Notes under the pieces: generated by a model | What the model was told of the DNA's origin: nothing | The model's database searches: none | Seen by the model: the letters and a program-made list of their open reading frames with translations, nothing else | Shown: positions 46,001 through 54,034 of the stretch, in pieces | Layout: the number at the start of each line of letters is the position of its first letter | Position numbering within the stretch: the first letter of the stretch is position 1 | Source: Siphonodentalium dalli | Taxonomy: Eukaryota; Mollusca; Scaphopoda; Gadilida; Siphonodentaliidae | Reading direction: 5' to 3' | NCBI GenBank assembly: GCA_032622095.1 | Contig: CP136065.1 | Span: 95,855,343 to 95,919,342 of the forward strand | DNA: 64,000 nucleotides | Position numbers and translations under genes: made by a program

Positions 46001-48635
46001 GATAACTTGATTTTGAATGATTTTTTTGTAAAAACCCGTTTTTTGTGGCTTTCATATATCAAAATACAGGTCCAGGTCAAATTTCGTTTTAATCCGATAA
46101 TTTTTGCAATATAGTTGTTAGTAGCTAGATTACTTACCAGGGTCACTCAGAAATTTTGCAGAAAAAACCTGCCATGATGTTGTGGACTTCTTATTGATAT
46201 TTATCACAGCTGCCCTCTTCTTGTGCAGCTGTTCATTGGATCTGTTAGAGTTGTGGATCCAATTCTGTTTAAAGGGGATGACTGAATTAATACACAACTT
46301 GTGACAGGTTTATTAATTGTGGAAATAAACAGTTTCCCGCCGTATGTTATGTAGCTACTTTTAATTGGTGCGTGTCACAATATTACCCTATTGAACACGA
46401 GAATGAGAATGTTTTCTCTGATGGAGTACTCTATAATAGATGTCTGGGTGCTGTCAGTCACACCCAGATATTTCACACACATTAAAAGAAAAACTGCCAT
46501 GACATGAAATCATGATTGAACTAGAATCTAGATAATATAACATGTTTGGACGACCTAAAAAGGCGCCGCAACAAAGTAACTTTGTGACAAATGTTTGTGT
46601 GGGTGGCTTTCTTAATTTGTTAGATTAGACTCATTAGTGTTGTAAATAGTCAAATAGGCTGAATATGGTGCAACATAAAAAAAGTCGATTTTAAAAATAA
46701 AAATTGATTAATCGGCACCACTGAAGAAAGTTGTGACCCTCAGTAAGCAAAAATGTTCTCGGATTGTAGTCGAGGGCGTTATCCCCGCCCAGCGATGCAC
46801 TTGTTTGTATTGTGACTTGTTTGTATTGTGACTTATTTGTATTATTTTTAGATTCTATTGAAAGATCTCTGCTTATAGCGCTTAGTCTGCTATGTAGCAT
46901 TTGACTTTGTAGTTAAAATATCAATAAAACTCAATTAATTTTGATTAAAAAGATTTGGCAGACTAATTTTATCATTGAATGTATTTTACAGGCCTGGCAT
47001 TCTCAGAAATCTAGGAGAGCTAAAAATGTGGCGTGGTGTATTGCACTTTTTTTGCGCCCCCCCCCCCTGTATGAATAGCAAAATTGTTGTGCATGTTTAA
47101 ACTTTTGTCCATATGAGAATATTGATTTGAGAAATAGTAAGTATTATTAGTCTGTCTCATGTCCAAATAATAATGTTGGCTGACAAAAATCACTCAAAAT
47201 TAATAAACATGCGGGCATGTTTATTTGGCACCTAAGAGTATGCACAAAGATGTTACAATTAAGCATTGACTTGATTGTGTTTTCAACAATATGTTGCACC
47301 TATGTTATATATTATACATGCTCTCTACTCGATTGAATGATGTGTGAAGACCAGTCGTCACATGAGTCGTCCATAGAAAAAAATAGAAACAAAAAATAAA
47401 ATTTGAAATCGTTTTTTTTCAGGCGAGCGTACGGTAGGCGGGTGATAGAATCGCTCGCCTGAGAATGTCAGGCCTGATTTTATGAAATTTATGTGGCATT
47501 GTGCTGAAATTAAAATTTTAAGTTGTCATACATACCTTCACCTGTTGCTCACTGATATCTGCATGTTTTCTTTGGAACTCTCTTATGAGAGCCTTACTCT
47601 CCACTGAGCTGACATCGGTCATTCCCCTCTCCTTAAACGCGCTCAAATCTTTCTTGTACCTTGTTATTTTTGCTCTTTCAACAGAACTGAAAAACACAGT
47701 TTAAATAAAATCAATGGCCTTAATGTTGCACTCTCCATTCAAACCCCTACAAAGTTTGTTACCCCTACTTTGTTCCTCTCAATGCCTAGGTGAGAACGTC
47801 CCCTTTTGGTTCCGTTCCGAAATCCAAGATGGCTGCCATGGCGCCATCTTGAATTTCCTGTTCTATTCATCACTGTTTTCTTCTGCACAGGCTACACGTA
47901 ATATTTATGAACCAATCATGCATCTCCAAATTTTGTATACATGCTTCCAGTTCATAGAATTTGTTTTATCTATTAAATTTATATATTTTGAGAATATATG
48001 TTGTCTATATTTCTGTCTATTTTTAGCTTAACTTGACTGGTCAAGTAAAGCTATTGCAATGGCGCATTGTCCGGCGTCTGTCTGTCCGTCCGCTCCAGTA
48101 TTATTTCAGATGACATATAATACTTACTGGTACACATACAAGTAATGGGAAGGAACACAGGCTAAATTGACATATCGCATCCAAATATAACCGGTCGATT
48201 TTGCCCGTGGAAACGTGGGCTAGGCCGCCAGATGTCACTTTCGATTGTAATATTTAATCCTATCTCGCGGGCTACAGGTCGTACCATTTATCCGATCAGG
48301 ATGAAATTTTTCATGAATGATGACATTCACATGTAGATGGGAACGAGTGATTTTGGGGTCACTCGAAAAAACAAGATGGTCACCGTCGGCCATTTGTGGA
48401 TTTCATATATAAAAATACAGGTCCTGGTCGAATTTCGTTTTAATCCGATAATTTTTGCATTATGGCTTTTTTTTCTGGTTATTAATGCAAATGTAATGCC
48501 ACTTATGTAATGGTAATGGTAATGCAAATATTTCAATGTAAATGTTATTTGTGGCAGAAAACCTGCAGTCTGCATATCATAAATATTAATAATATTAATA
48601 ATATTATAAACTCACATAGATTTATTTGTGTCCAT
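25502..48635 (-). CDS. Gene 1: multi-exon chromodomain protein with homeodomain-like and HMG-like segments
   Basis: Exons, in order of translation: 48616-48635, 47536-47686, 46138-46264, 44521-44708, 43456-43600, 41587-41766, a microexon present three times (38887-38928, 37825-37866, 37434-37475), 34845-34895, 33909-33959, possibly 32094-32210, 27481-27528 and 25502-25671. Every junction uses GT-AG and every phase matches. The product is about 390 residues with one microexon copy and no 32-kb exon, and up to 457 with all. It runs from a homeodomain-like N-terminus (motif QQVKNWIHNSNR at residues 54-65), through an HMG-box-like stretch (about 83-140), an unrecognised globular part (163-270), short linker exons with a KRKR basic patch, to a chromodomain at the extreme C-terminus. 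Expected role: a nuclear DNA- and methyl-histone-binding protein. It lies tandem to, and downstream of, a KDZ-transposase-like gene. The introns are full of transposons. The exon model rests on my reading of splice sites and has not been tested against transcripts. Confidence 0.75.
25680..26333. other. Intron of gene 1, no further feature seen
   Basis: AT-rich intron sequence with one G-run (25802-25818). A short plus-strand frame at 26123-26323 has no support. Confidence 0.5.
26338..26836. mobile_element. TTAA-flanked foldback element with CAA/GTT-repeat arms
   Basis: The inverted ends read AAGGGGTTGACAATGTTAG on the left and the complement of AAAGGGGCTGACAATGTTTG on the right, each followed by GGAATC, ACGAACAAC and a run of CAA triplets. 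TTAA flanks both ends (26334-26337, 26837-26840). Two solitary copies of the right end follow at about 26890-26943 and 26970-27010, as if several insertions had stacked. No coding capacity. Confidence 0.75.
27481..27528 (-). CDS. Gene 1 microexon 11: basic KRKR patch
   Basis: A 48-nt exon between TTATTTCAG and GTACAT, phase 1 in and out, encoding SATPKRKRAQQVSTK after a junction Asp. PKRKR is a classical monopartite nuclear-localisation type of sequence and directly precedes the chromodomain exon. Confidence 0.7.
27847..29614. mobile_element. DNA transposon with GATGGCTAA subterminal arrays
   Basis: The ends CCCTTACCGA and TTGGTAAGGG are inverted relative to each other. Both subterminal regions are crowded with GATGGCTA / TAGCCATC motifs in both orientations (27860-28110 and 29195-29600). 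Such subterminal arrays usually serve as transposase-binding sites. The interior (28.2-29.1 kb) is AT-rich and non-coding and holds a hairpin at 28727-28788. I see no clear target duplication, so I leave the superfamily open. Confidence 0.6.
29200..29390. repeat. 15-bp minisatellite (CTACTAGCCATCGGC)
   Basis: About twelve units of 15 bp with variants in two positions, inside the right subterminal region of the GATGGCTAA element. An open minus-strand frame of MASRP repeats is a by-product. Confidence 0.9.
29650..30239. other. Intron of gene 1, AT-rich, no feature seen
   Basis: No exon-like segment with acceptable splice sites was found. Confidence 0.5.
30240..30670 (+). repeat. Dispersed repeat family with 125-bp internal units, copy 1
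   Basis: Starts near a short hairpin (AGCCCG/CGGGCT) followed by units of gatagctccacccgtttccg, atgcgcgaagctggcgtcgc and ggggcaagatacattcac, repeated at about 125-bp spacing. Copy 2 (31490-32020) has three such units and ends in (CAGA)n. Copy 3 is inverted at 59990-60270. The layout (unique head, tandem middle, microsatellite tail) resembles non-autonomous Helitron/Helentron-type or SINE-like elements. I cannot decide which. Confidence 0.6.
30680..31489. other. Intron of gene 1 between two repeat copies
   Basis: Contains a partial unit of the 125-bp family at about 30950-30990 and two near-identical short pieces (cgtatttcggacgcatgtgg / cgtatttctgacgcatgtgg, 31149 and 31203). Nothing coding. 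Confidence 0.5.
31490..32020 (+). repeat. Dispersed repeat family with 125-bp internal units, copy 2, with (CAGA)n tail
   Basis: Head with the gatgagcccgacgttgtccg hairpin, about three internal units (31590, 31700, 31820) and a tail of seven CAGA repeats at 31993-32019. Long open frames on both strands follow the repeat units and carry no domain. Confidence 0.7.
32089..32210 (-). CDS. Gene 1 possible exon 10 or alternative last exon (Ser/Thr/Ala-rich)
   Basis: An acceptor (TTATCAG) at 32211 opens a phase-compatible frame of 38 codons rich in Ser, Thr and Ala. It can end in two ways. A weak donor GTTAGT at 32093 would keep phase 1 (117 nt, adding 39 residues). Reading through instead reaches TAG at 32089-32091 and gives an alternative C-terminus without the chromodomain. 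Composition is compatible with a disordered linker. The donor is poor, so this exon is less certain than the others. Confidence 0.4.
32438..33629. mobile_element. hAT-like non-autonomous element with 8-bp target duplication
   Basis: The terminal inverted repeats TAGTGCTGAAACGGTTGGCC are perfect and lie between two copies of ATCTGATG (32430-32437 and 33630-33637). Subterminal regions are rich in AACCGGTT (32455-32500 and 33555-33600), probable transposase-binding sites. The interior is AT-rich without a transposase. An 8-bp duplication fits the hAT superfamily. Confidence 0.85.
33909..33959 (-). CDS. Gene 1 microexon 9
   Basis: A 51-nt exon between TTTTTACAG and GTAAGA, phase 1 in and out. 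It encodes NVVEPATKKADIGHIK plus a junction Gly. The strong polypyrimidine acceptor, the consensus donor and the matching phase support it. It lies just outside a hAT-like element (32438-33629). Confidence 0.65.
34500..34729. mobile_element. TTAA-flanked foldback MITE, copy 2
   Basis: Hairpin element with TTAA at 34496-34499 and 34730-34733. The arms share cagcgggtcagagttttgca with the copy at 24327. The right terminus is degenerate (GAATGCCAG). A second, broken left end of the same family lies at 34156, cut by a fragment of the 41.8-kb repeat family. Confidence 0.75.
34845..34895 (-). CDS. Gene 1 microexon 8
   Basis: A 51-nt exon between ATTTCCAG and GTAACT, phase 1 in and out. It encodes DRNLLNVLDNIEQQFL, an amphipathic helix (with the junction codon Asp). 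Only this frame is open. Confidence 0.65.
35400..35750. repeat. Diverged single arm of the 39.9-41.2-kb inverted repeat
   Basis: Starts with gtccgagattcctctgactg and follows, with substitutions and indels, the same order of landmarks as 39887-40140 and its inverse at 40850-41160 (aaaaataaa, ctcatcataa, tagtcattttgacac, cagtgcaatatt). Confidence 0.6.
35957..36210. mobile_element. Foldback element with CCGTAAAACGA ends
   Basis: The ends CCGTAAAACGACCC and GATCGTTTTACGG, then CACCTC/GAGGTG and, further in, agatataga/tctatat and ggatcagaggaa pair as inverted arms of about 110 bp. The right arm alone recurs at 40575-40672 with the same following sequence. Confidence 0.7.
36234..37330. mobile_element. 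PIF/Harbinger-like element with TAA target duplication
   Basis: The inverted ends GGCCATACAAAAT / ATTTTGTATGGCC are flanked by TAA on both sides (36231-36233, 37331-37333). The paralogous segment at 40668-40690 reads attaaaacttttaataaaac through the site without the insertion, which is an empty site. GGCC-type ends and a 3-bp TWA target fit PIF/Harbinger. The interior contains short frames but no recognisable transposase, and a T/A-rich right part. Confidence 0.75.
37434..37475 (-). CDS. Gene 1 microexon 7, copy 3
   Basis: Encodes VEPESAADPDSVT between TTTCAG and GTGTGT. It differs from the other two copies at three positions (one amino-acid change) and lies next to the outer, more ancestral-looking flank. 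An acidic, Ser/Pro-rich linker is the expected structure. Confidence 0.6.
37825..37866 (-). CDS. Gene 1 microexon 7, copy 2
   Basis: Same 42-nt exon, same splice sites and flanks as the copies at 38887 and 37434. It reads SAADLDSVT where the outermost copy reads SAADPDSVT. Symmetric phase means its inclusion adds 14 residues without changing the frame. Confidence 0.55.
38224..38351. repeat. Perfect 128-bp palindrome with no spacer
   Basis: The two 64-bp arms meet at TTCTAGAA (centre between 38287 and 38288). The arms read tattgaaacgaaaatattta onward and pair at every position. The second unit of the tandem duplication carries the same palindrome at 39288-39415 with a single mismatch near the centre. 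Confidence 0.9.
38887..38928 (-). CDS. Gene 1 microexon 7, copy 1
   Basis: A 42-nt exon (two bases, 13 codons, one base) between TTTCAG and GTGTGT. It encodes VEPESAADLDSVT and is phase 1 at both ends. This is the copy inside the second unit of the 1.06-kb tandem duplication, identical to the copy at 37825. Whether all copies are spliced into one mRNA is unknown. Confidence 0.55.
39455..39890. repeat. TTTTCAACATTT-type low-complexity block
   Basis: Irregular repeats of caacattttccaac / caacttttttcaa. The same type of block occurs at 38390-38590 and 53930-54020. The Phe-rich plus-strand frame that covers it is a by-product. Confidence 0.85.
39887..41160. mobile_element. Large inverted repeat (arms about 280 bp) with nested elements
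   Basis: The left arm 39887-40160 is repeated inverted at about 40850-41160 (ctgactgtcagagtgacat against atgtcactctgactgtct, and so on). Between the arms are foldback MITE copy 3 (40166-40430), a fragment related to the end of the Harbinger-like element (40435-40510) and the solitary arm of the CCGTAAAACGA foldback (40575-40672). Confidence 0.7.
40166..40430. mobile_element. TTAA-flanked foldback MITE, copy 3
   Basis: Same ends as copy 1 (AGGGGCATTCTATCTTCGAC) with TTAA at 40162-40165 and 40431-40434. Shorter than copy 1 through an internal deletion in one arm. Confidence 0.85.
41587..41766 (-). CDS. Gene 1 exon 6: unrecognised domain, part 2 (GWP motif)
   Basis: Acceptor TTCCTGTTCAG and donor GTAAGA; 180 nt, phase 1 in and out. 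Residues about 212-270, with the stretch RFPFSKMMEKNVSVRGWPFS followed by EFKAPVWYGRKQLQKIL. A pattern of this kind (LPWS...L.K.G....GWP..V.F..P....L..L..I) is, from memory, common in large families of uncharacterised basidiomycete proteins found near KDZ transposases. I could not check this. A second frame in the same exon is also open for most of its length but hits a stop before the donor. Confidence 0.75.
41825..42360 (+). repeat. Dispersed repeat family with TCTGTCCGTC head, copy 1
   Basis: Begins ttagcttaacttgactggtc, continues with gttgtccggcgtctgtccgt and ends in two diverged modules of ataacttga / cccgttttttt. Further copies lie at 45589-46110 and 48022-48465, and a fragment at 34190-34235. 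A more distant inverted relative may be 57440-57960. It looks like a short non-coding retro- or DNA-derived element; the class is not decided. Confidence 0.7.
42365..42441. repeat. Hairpin with 35-bp arms
   Basis: CGTCGGTGGGCATCCAAAAG pairs with CTTTTGGATGCCCACCGACG, continuing inwards through GTACATGTAGTG/CACTACAGGTAC with a short loop. Confidence 0.85.
42445..43038. other. Intron of gene 1, no feature seen
   Basis: Two near-identical pieces (aatttcaataaaatctgataaatac and aatttcaataaaatgtgataaatac, at about 42708 and 42816) indicate a local duplication. Nothing else is recognisable. Confidence 0.5.
43039..43097. repeat. AT dinucleotide microsatellite
   Basis: About 28 uninterrupted AT units with one TC interruption at the end. 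Confidence 0.95.
43456..43600 (-). CDS. Gene 1 exon 5: unrecognised domain, part 1
   Basis: Acceptor ATCTACAG and donor GTAAGT; 145 nt, open only in phase 0. Forty-eight residues starting VNDLEKRTDIKTGVIFVEDD, with alternating hydrophobic residues typical of beta strands (GVIFVE) and a following helix (MFRMEMYRHVH). I do not recognise the fold. It appears to form one globular unit with exon 6. Confidence 0.75.
44521..44708 (-). CDS. Gene 1 exon 4: remainder of HMG-like segment
   Basis: Acceptor AATTTTCAG and donor GTGAGT; 188 nt, phase 1 in and phase 0 out. Sixty-two residues plus an Ala formed at the junction. The run MAGQAYSKLSTSGKKDLRDE resembles the helix 2-3 region of HMG boxes, where a G/W-x-x-L-S-x-x-x-K pattern is usual. 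It contains an internal ATG in a good context, so it could be mistaken for a first exon, but the acceptor and the matching phase argue for an internal exon. The rest is charged and probably helical. Confidence 0.75.
44881..45511. mobile_element. TTAA-flanked foldback MITE, copy 4, interrupted
   Basis: The ends AGGTATAGTAAGGC / GCTTACTATACTT lie between TTAA sites (44877-44880, 45512-45515). The arms carry the family core and a TTTGTTTACA segment. The left arm is split by the element at 44893-45107. Its terminus differs from the AGGGGCATTC type, so it is a subfamily. Confidence 0.8.
44893..45107. mobile_element. 215-bp nested MITE with 9-bp target duplication
   Basis: The ends GCTGAACAGGTCGTTATCC and GGATAACGACCAGTTCAGC are inverted repeats, flanked by TATAGTAAG on both sides (44884-44892, 45108-45116). 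Three to four copies of ctaacctgggtac / gtacccaggttag lie within. A 9-bp duplication would fit a Mutator-type transposase. Confidence 0.8.
45589..46110 (+). repeat. Dispersed repeat family with TCTGTCCGTC head, copy 2
   Basis: Same order of landmarks as the copy at 41825, including catgaatgatgacattgaca and tttcgttttaatccgataat. Located immediately 3' (genomic left) of gene 1 exon 3. Confidence 0.7.
46138..46264 (-). CDS. Gene 1 exon 3: end of homeodomain-like helix, start of HMG-like segment
   Basis: Acceptor TTTAAACAG and donor GTAAGT; 127 nt, phase 0 in and phase 1 out. Residues 58-99 of the product. It begins NWIHNSNR, continues through a basic HKKR stretch, and then has SWQVFSAKFLSD, which resembles the first helix of an HMG box (aromatic and hydrophobic residues spaced as in the family). 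The other two frames contain stops. Confidence 0.75.
46270..47530. other. Intron of gene 1 between exons 2 and 3
   Basis: AT-rich with a short C-run (47056-47069). I saw no exon, and the flanking exons join in phase 0 without one. Confidence 0.5.
47536..47686 (-). CDS. Gene 1 exon 2: homeodomain-like N-terminal part
   Basis: Bounded by acceptor TTTTTCAG and donor GTATGT, with only one frame free of stops (phase 1+150 nt). Fifty residues, Lys/Glu/Arg-rich and predicted helical, ending in SEQQVK. Joined to exon 3 this gives QQVKNWIHNSNR, which recalls the recognition helix of homeodomains (typically QVKxWFxNRR, or WFINARR in the TALE class). Helices 1 and 2 are not convincing by eye, so I call it homeodomain-like only. 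Confidence 0.75.
48022..48465 (+). repeat. Dispersed repeat family with TCTGTCCGTC head, copy 3
   Basis: Head ttagcttaacttgactggtc, tail tttcgttttaatccgataat. It has an internal difference in the segment around 48100-48230 compared with the other copies. Confidence 0.7.
48616..48635 (-). CDS. Gene 1 exon 1 (start codon)
   Basis: Coding part ATG through six codons plus two bases (MDTNKS and part of Ile), followed by donor GTGAGT. An in-frame TAG lies four codons upstream of this ATG, so it is the first possible start in this exon. The two leftover bases join the single leading base of exon 2 to give Ile without a stop. Upstream there is a good acceptor (ATTTCAG ending at 48657), so the 5' UTR may contain a further non-coding exon. 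A fragment of the TTAA foldback family (48675 onward) sits immediately upstream. I see no clear promoter. Confidence 0.6.
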
Positions 48636-48781
48636 GTTCTTGATCTAATTGATGATCTGAAATTATTCAATTAGTTAAAGGTGCATTCTAACTTAGACAC
48701 AAAAAACATTTTTTCTACAATCCACTCAGTAACAAAAACCAATCAAAAACTGTGGTAATGGTTAGGGTTAGGGACACGAGT

Positions 48782-49510
48782 TGACGCTATGGCGTCAAAT
48801 AACGTCAGATGACGTCTGGATTTTTCTAACTTCGCCATTTCTCCAGGGATAATCACCAAATTTTGGACATAGGGGTTCTTGGACCCTGGGAGTTAAATAA
48901 TCTATACAAAAATTTCCTGCGACGCCACGGTTTGGCGTTACGACGTCAGATGACGTCTGGATTGTTCTAACTTCGCCGTTTCTCCAGGGATAATCACCAA
49001 ATGTTGGACATAGGGGTTCTTGGACCCTGGGAGTTAAATAATCTATACCAAAATTTCCTGCGACGCCACGGTTTGGCGTTACGACGTTATGACGTCTGGA
49101 TTTTTCTAACTTCGCCGTTTCTCCACGGATAATCACCAAATTTTGGACATAGGGGTTCTTGGACACTGGGAGTTAAAATAATCTATACCAAAATTTCCTG
49201 TGATGCCAGGGTTTGGCGTTACGACGTCAGATGACGTCTGGATTTTTCTAACTTCGCCGTTTCTCCACAGATAATCACCAAATTTTGGACATAGGGGTTC
49301 TTGGACCCTGGGAGTTAAATAATCTATACAAAAATTTCCTGCGACGCCACGGTTTGGCGTTACGATGTTACGACGTCAAATGACGTCTGGATTTTTCTAA
49401 CTTCGCCGTTTCTCCAGGGATAATCACCAAATTTTGAACATGGGTTCTTGTACCCTGGGAGTTAAATAATCTATACAAAAATTTCCTGCGACGCCACGGT
49501 TTGGCGTTGC
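48782..49510. repeat. Minisatellite of about 141 bp, five units
   Basis: gacgtctggatttttctaac starts units at 48811, 48952, 49091, 49232 and 49382. Each has acttcgccgtttctccaggg, a cttggaccctgggagtta segment and gcgacgccacggtttggcgt. The motif TGACGTC/TTGACGTCA-like recurs at each junction. A minus-strand frame through the array is a by-product. Confidence 0.9.
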
Positions 49511-52500
49511 TGGTTTTTGTGTTTTTTGGGGGTAGGTGTCTAAATTTTGATGAAAAAAACTTACAGAAAAGGGCGTAGACTTTCAGAAATAAGTATTAAT
49601 AATGGTTTAAAAATGTTGATAAAAAATGCCTATTTTTGATCACTAAACGCTCTCCATTTCAAATAATATAATTAATTCACCCAACATACTGTATGCCAGT
49701 ATTATTAAACGCTCTCTAAAATTCTAAAACTTAAAAAAAATAAAAGTTTCCGTCTTATCTGTGAACAATTATGTAAAGAGGATTTGAAAAAATGGTCCGG
49801 CCGCGAGGGACCCACCCTTTGAGGCATAGGTTCCTGCATTTTTTTACTCCCCCCCCCCTGGTGCCGGTGGTGGGTAAAAAAAAATTGCGTGGGAAACAGC
49901 GTAATTTTTTTTGGGCACAAAAAGCATGGTTCGGTAGCAAAAGGGCTGTATTTTTTTTTTGGACCCTGTATGTATAGATTTTGTCACAACCCCCCCCCTG
50001 AATTAATTATAAATTATAATTGGCTAATAAATGTCAATACCGTGAATACGGCATAAACAATAATATAATTATCCACAGGCTCTTTCTTTTGTAAGAAAGT
50101 AATAATTAGGCCTGATGTATAACATGTAGATCCATAGTTCCATACTATGTTAGTGTATGTCTGACCCACATGCGCTTGTATCAACATTTTTGTTTTCGAA
50201 AAATGTATATGGAATATAGGCCCTGCATTTTTTTTAAAAACAAACAATATTAATAAATATCTATGAATTAGAACAACACATGCAACATTTAATATTATAT
50301 TTATAAAATATAATAATGTGTCATATGAACAATGCAAACCCTTACCTAATATTATTTACGATTACTACGATTATGTTGGATAAAAAGTATATATAAAAAA
50401 CTATATATATATTAGCATTCAGGATGAAGCGTGGTACGGTAGCCTATGTGGTTCACCTTCCGGTATATCTATATGTGTACCACTACCAGTGCCTATTTAT
50501 ATCTTTTTATGTTATCTTGCTATCAATGATTGTATTATAATAGCCCTAGTACAAAATACATACACATATGGTACCACAAAAGCTAATTCAATAAATAGAT
50601 CTTTATTTTAATTGTTATGTGAGTTATAGACGACATTGCATTTGAATTTCGTTACTTATTATTTTGTTGACCTTAAGCTACTCTGCTAAATTATGGACTA
50701 CTTCCGGTTCCGGAACTATCAATTAATGTACTGGTAACTATAGACCCGAACGCGTTACTTCAGAACCAGGAAGTAAATTAAACTAGCAGTTATAATACAT
50801 TATTGTTTCATTAAAGCACACACATTGAATATCGTTGTCTTATTCCATACCATACTTGCATCATGTATATATATTTGTCCGCGCATGGTCGCAAATATGG
50901 ATATTTAGATTAACACGCAGCAACACAGCTAGGTCTTAATTTATTATTAGGTATATTAATATTACTAATACTATTACAGTATTACTATTACTATTAGGCT
51001 AGGCTAGATTTTACCGCTGGCGAGTGGCGTATGGTATTGTTTTCAGCTAGGCCTACTGTCACAACTGTTGTTATTATAGGCTATTATACCGGTACATCAT
51101 ACATGACGCATTATGTAGCGTGTATTTGTGTGGACAATTTCACCTACCACGATTATTTGACCAACACGGTAAATGATTATATCCTCACCTGCCTAACATT
51201 AACAATCGTGTTGGCCAAATAATCGTATTGGTCCACACAAAATGAAATACTCTCTACCTAACAACCATGTTGTTTAATATGCTGGTAATACATCGTTAAT
51301 TATAATTACAAATAAATTGCTATTTTAATCTATTTTCTTTGGCGTTGATGCAAAATTTCGGCTCCCAACGGGTTTTAATGGTCGTGATCACTGGTCAGTT
51401 TTGCCCAAAAAGAATAATCATGCCGGCACGATTATTAGGCAGGTGAGAGTATCCGGCATGTGAGAGTAGGCGTGTAACGTATAGACTACACGACCCTATA
51501 GCTATAACCATGAGGCAAATTAATTACGGAGGGCTGAATGACCTAACCGCCTAAACCGGGACCGGTAAATAGGCTAATATATAGGCCTATAGATACTATA
51601 GCCATAATATATGGTGGCACATTTTTAATATAAGTGATTGATAAGATTACGGTACATGCCGGTAGGTACCGGTAGGCTATATATGTAAGTTTCGTACGTA
51701 ATTAACCACCATTAAATATGGTCGCGTGTAGCCTATATATGTCTTATATGTATAATTCATATACCAGACATAGCCCCGTCACGGCCTGTGCTATACCGTA
51801 GTACTAGTACAGCGGTACCACCGTGCCGGTAAGCATATATGTTACTAATTTATCGATAACCTGTATAATATAGCCTACATATTGTATATGCATATTATAT
51901 GATACCCGTAGGCATATGTATGGTGACCTAACAAGATAGGCATGCATAATATAGCATAATATATAGCTCCAAGTGTAACTGGTAAGTAGATTGATTTGCG
52001 GGTATCAATGGATTGGTATGTAGACCTATATATTAATTGTAACGTGCGGTAAGCCTATAGCATATCAGATATACGGTAGTCAATAGTCATAGCACTTGTT
52101 AATAGTAGTTGGCTATTTGTGTACGCTATTGACAAATAATGTAGGATATCGTAGCTAAACTTACAAGAACAATGTGTATGCCTACATCAATAAAGGATCC
52201 GGTTACCGTATCAGTTTATTTTGGAGACATCCATGATCCTTCTGGCAATATGCCATGGAGTCGAGCGTTTATATGGATTTTATTTTTCTGGAATCGATCA
52301 CCATAACCCGACCAGTTGGATACAGGTGTGTTTTACCTCGTGCGTGTTTTATAATATGCCTATTCGGCGTATATATTCTCTGTATGCTATATAGTCTGTA
52401 ATGAATAACTATACAAAAACGCTATACTCAATACTGTCGTTAGCCAACACAAGTTGAACACAGTAACACTCAATCACTGTCGTACATGGCGTCAATTATC

Positions 52501-52847
52501 AGATTATGTTATAGCTTATGCAGTGGAGATGTCAAGTTAATGGTAGAATATTAATTTAGGGACATGCGTTCACTTCTAGCGATCATGGTGAAGTAGGCTA
52601 CGTAGTATGTTGACTCCTGTGACAAATCGGGTTGGAAATACACGTCATGTCATTTTCGAAATAAAAATGCAATATATTTTGCATTGATAATATTGTTCAA
52701 TCTTGGCTGCTGGAGCCCACATCTCATATCAATAGTTTAGGCTACTCGGCTTGTATGCACGGCATATATGGGTCACCTATTTTCCATTGATTTATGTAGT
52801 CACCCAAATAAACTATCAACTGAAACAATGACCAGTTCAGTAGTTAT
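49511..52847. other. Intergenic DNA between the two genes, part 1
   Basis: No supported exon on either strand. It contains C/G runs near 49848, 49982 and a repeat-like GGGACCCACCC segment (49790-49970). An imperfect hairpin lies at 51126-51240 (TTGTGTGGACAA / GTCCACACAA arms). A long stretch at 51480-52440 is enriched in TAGCCTATA/TAGGCCTATA motifs. Confidence 0.5.
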
Positions 52848-53235
52848 ATACAACAGTTACTGACTTTTTGTTTTCCAATTAAAAAAAAAAAAAAATTCAA
52901 ACTTGTTTTTTTATTCAATTTTTGTTTTTTAATATAAAATTAAGGTTATAGTGGGTACAACTGTACACGTACTAGTACTAAGCTATTACAGTACCGTAAT
53001 ACAACAGTTACTGACTTTTTGTTTTCCAATTAAAAAAAAAAAATTCGAACTTTTTTTTTTTAATTCAATTTTTTTTTTAAATATATAAATATAAAATTAA
53101 GGTTATAGTGGGTACAACTGTACACGTACTAGTACTAAGCTATTACAGGTACCTTAATACAACAGTTACTGACTTTTTGTTTTCCAATTAAAAAAAATTC
53201 AAACTTTTTTTTTTATTCAAATTTTTTTTTTATAT
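52848..53235. repeat. Three tandem units of about 155 bp
   Basis: caacagttactgactttttg begins at 52851, 53002 and 53160. Each unit has A- and T-runs and, in the first two, ttatagtgggtacaactgta with gtacacgtactagtacta. Confidence 0.85.
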
Positions 53236-53239
53236 AGGA

Positions 53240-53900
53240 TGAGAATGTCCCCTTTTGGTCACATTCCGTCAATGCAAAATGGCCCCTATGGCGGCCATCT
53301 TGGATTTCCTGTGATTTTCATGAGCAATTCATTCCGTGCATGCTACCCTATAAAATTAAGGTTATAGTGGGTTGAAAAGGCAATTAATGTGTCTGTTACG
53401 GTATTATATCATGCAATACTAATATCAGAAATTCATATGGGACAATGTAATTTTTACATTTTCTTTATTTTCCTGGCAGTGAAAGACTTAAGTTTTTTAC
53501 AATGTTTGTTGGGCACTCCTGTAGTATGGGCGCCCAAACTCTAACCAGGCTCTCTGTATTATATACTGAACAGTGTATAATCCTTTCAATACTGGAACTA
53601 CATAACATGAAACTTAGTTATAAATGACTTTTATTGTTATACACGCATATACAGAATACATAAACTTTTGACATATCAGCTGGATGTTCATGAATTTTAT
53701 TTTATTATTATAAACACAACACAGATACAATATAATTATTACACATACATATATTGCATACATGTATATCATTAACCAGTTATAAGGCCTGCAGATTATA
53801 TTCGCTTATTTTATCTCAATTGACTTTCTAACCTTTTGATTGGCTAAGCACTATATTGCGATACAACACACATCACACATGCGTACTATCGTCGATTTGC
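53240..53900. other. Intergenic DNA, no gene seen
   Basis: The segment near 53243-53345 (gagaatgtccccttttggtc, atggcggccatcttggattt) is related to 47785-47890, so another dispersed repeat is present. Nothing coding. Confidence 0.5.
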
Positions 53901-54034
53901 CATATTTTGGGACGTTACTATTCTCTTTTCCAACATTTCTTACACAATTTTTTATTTCAACATTTATTTTTCAAATTTTTTTCAGATTTTTTTTCACCAT
54001 TTCCAAAACATTTTCACAAATATTTTAAACAAAC

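Noticed and set aside
48795-49166. 123-codon minus-strand frame
   Set aside because: Repeats the same 47-residue peptide because it reads through the 141-bp minisatellite.
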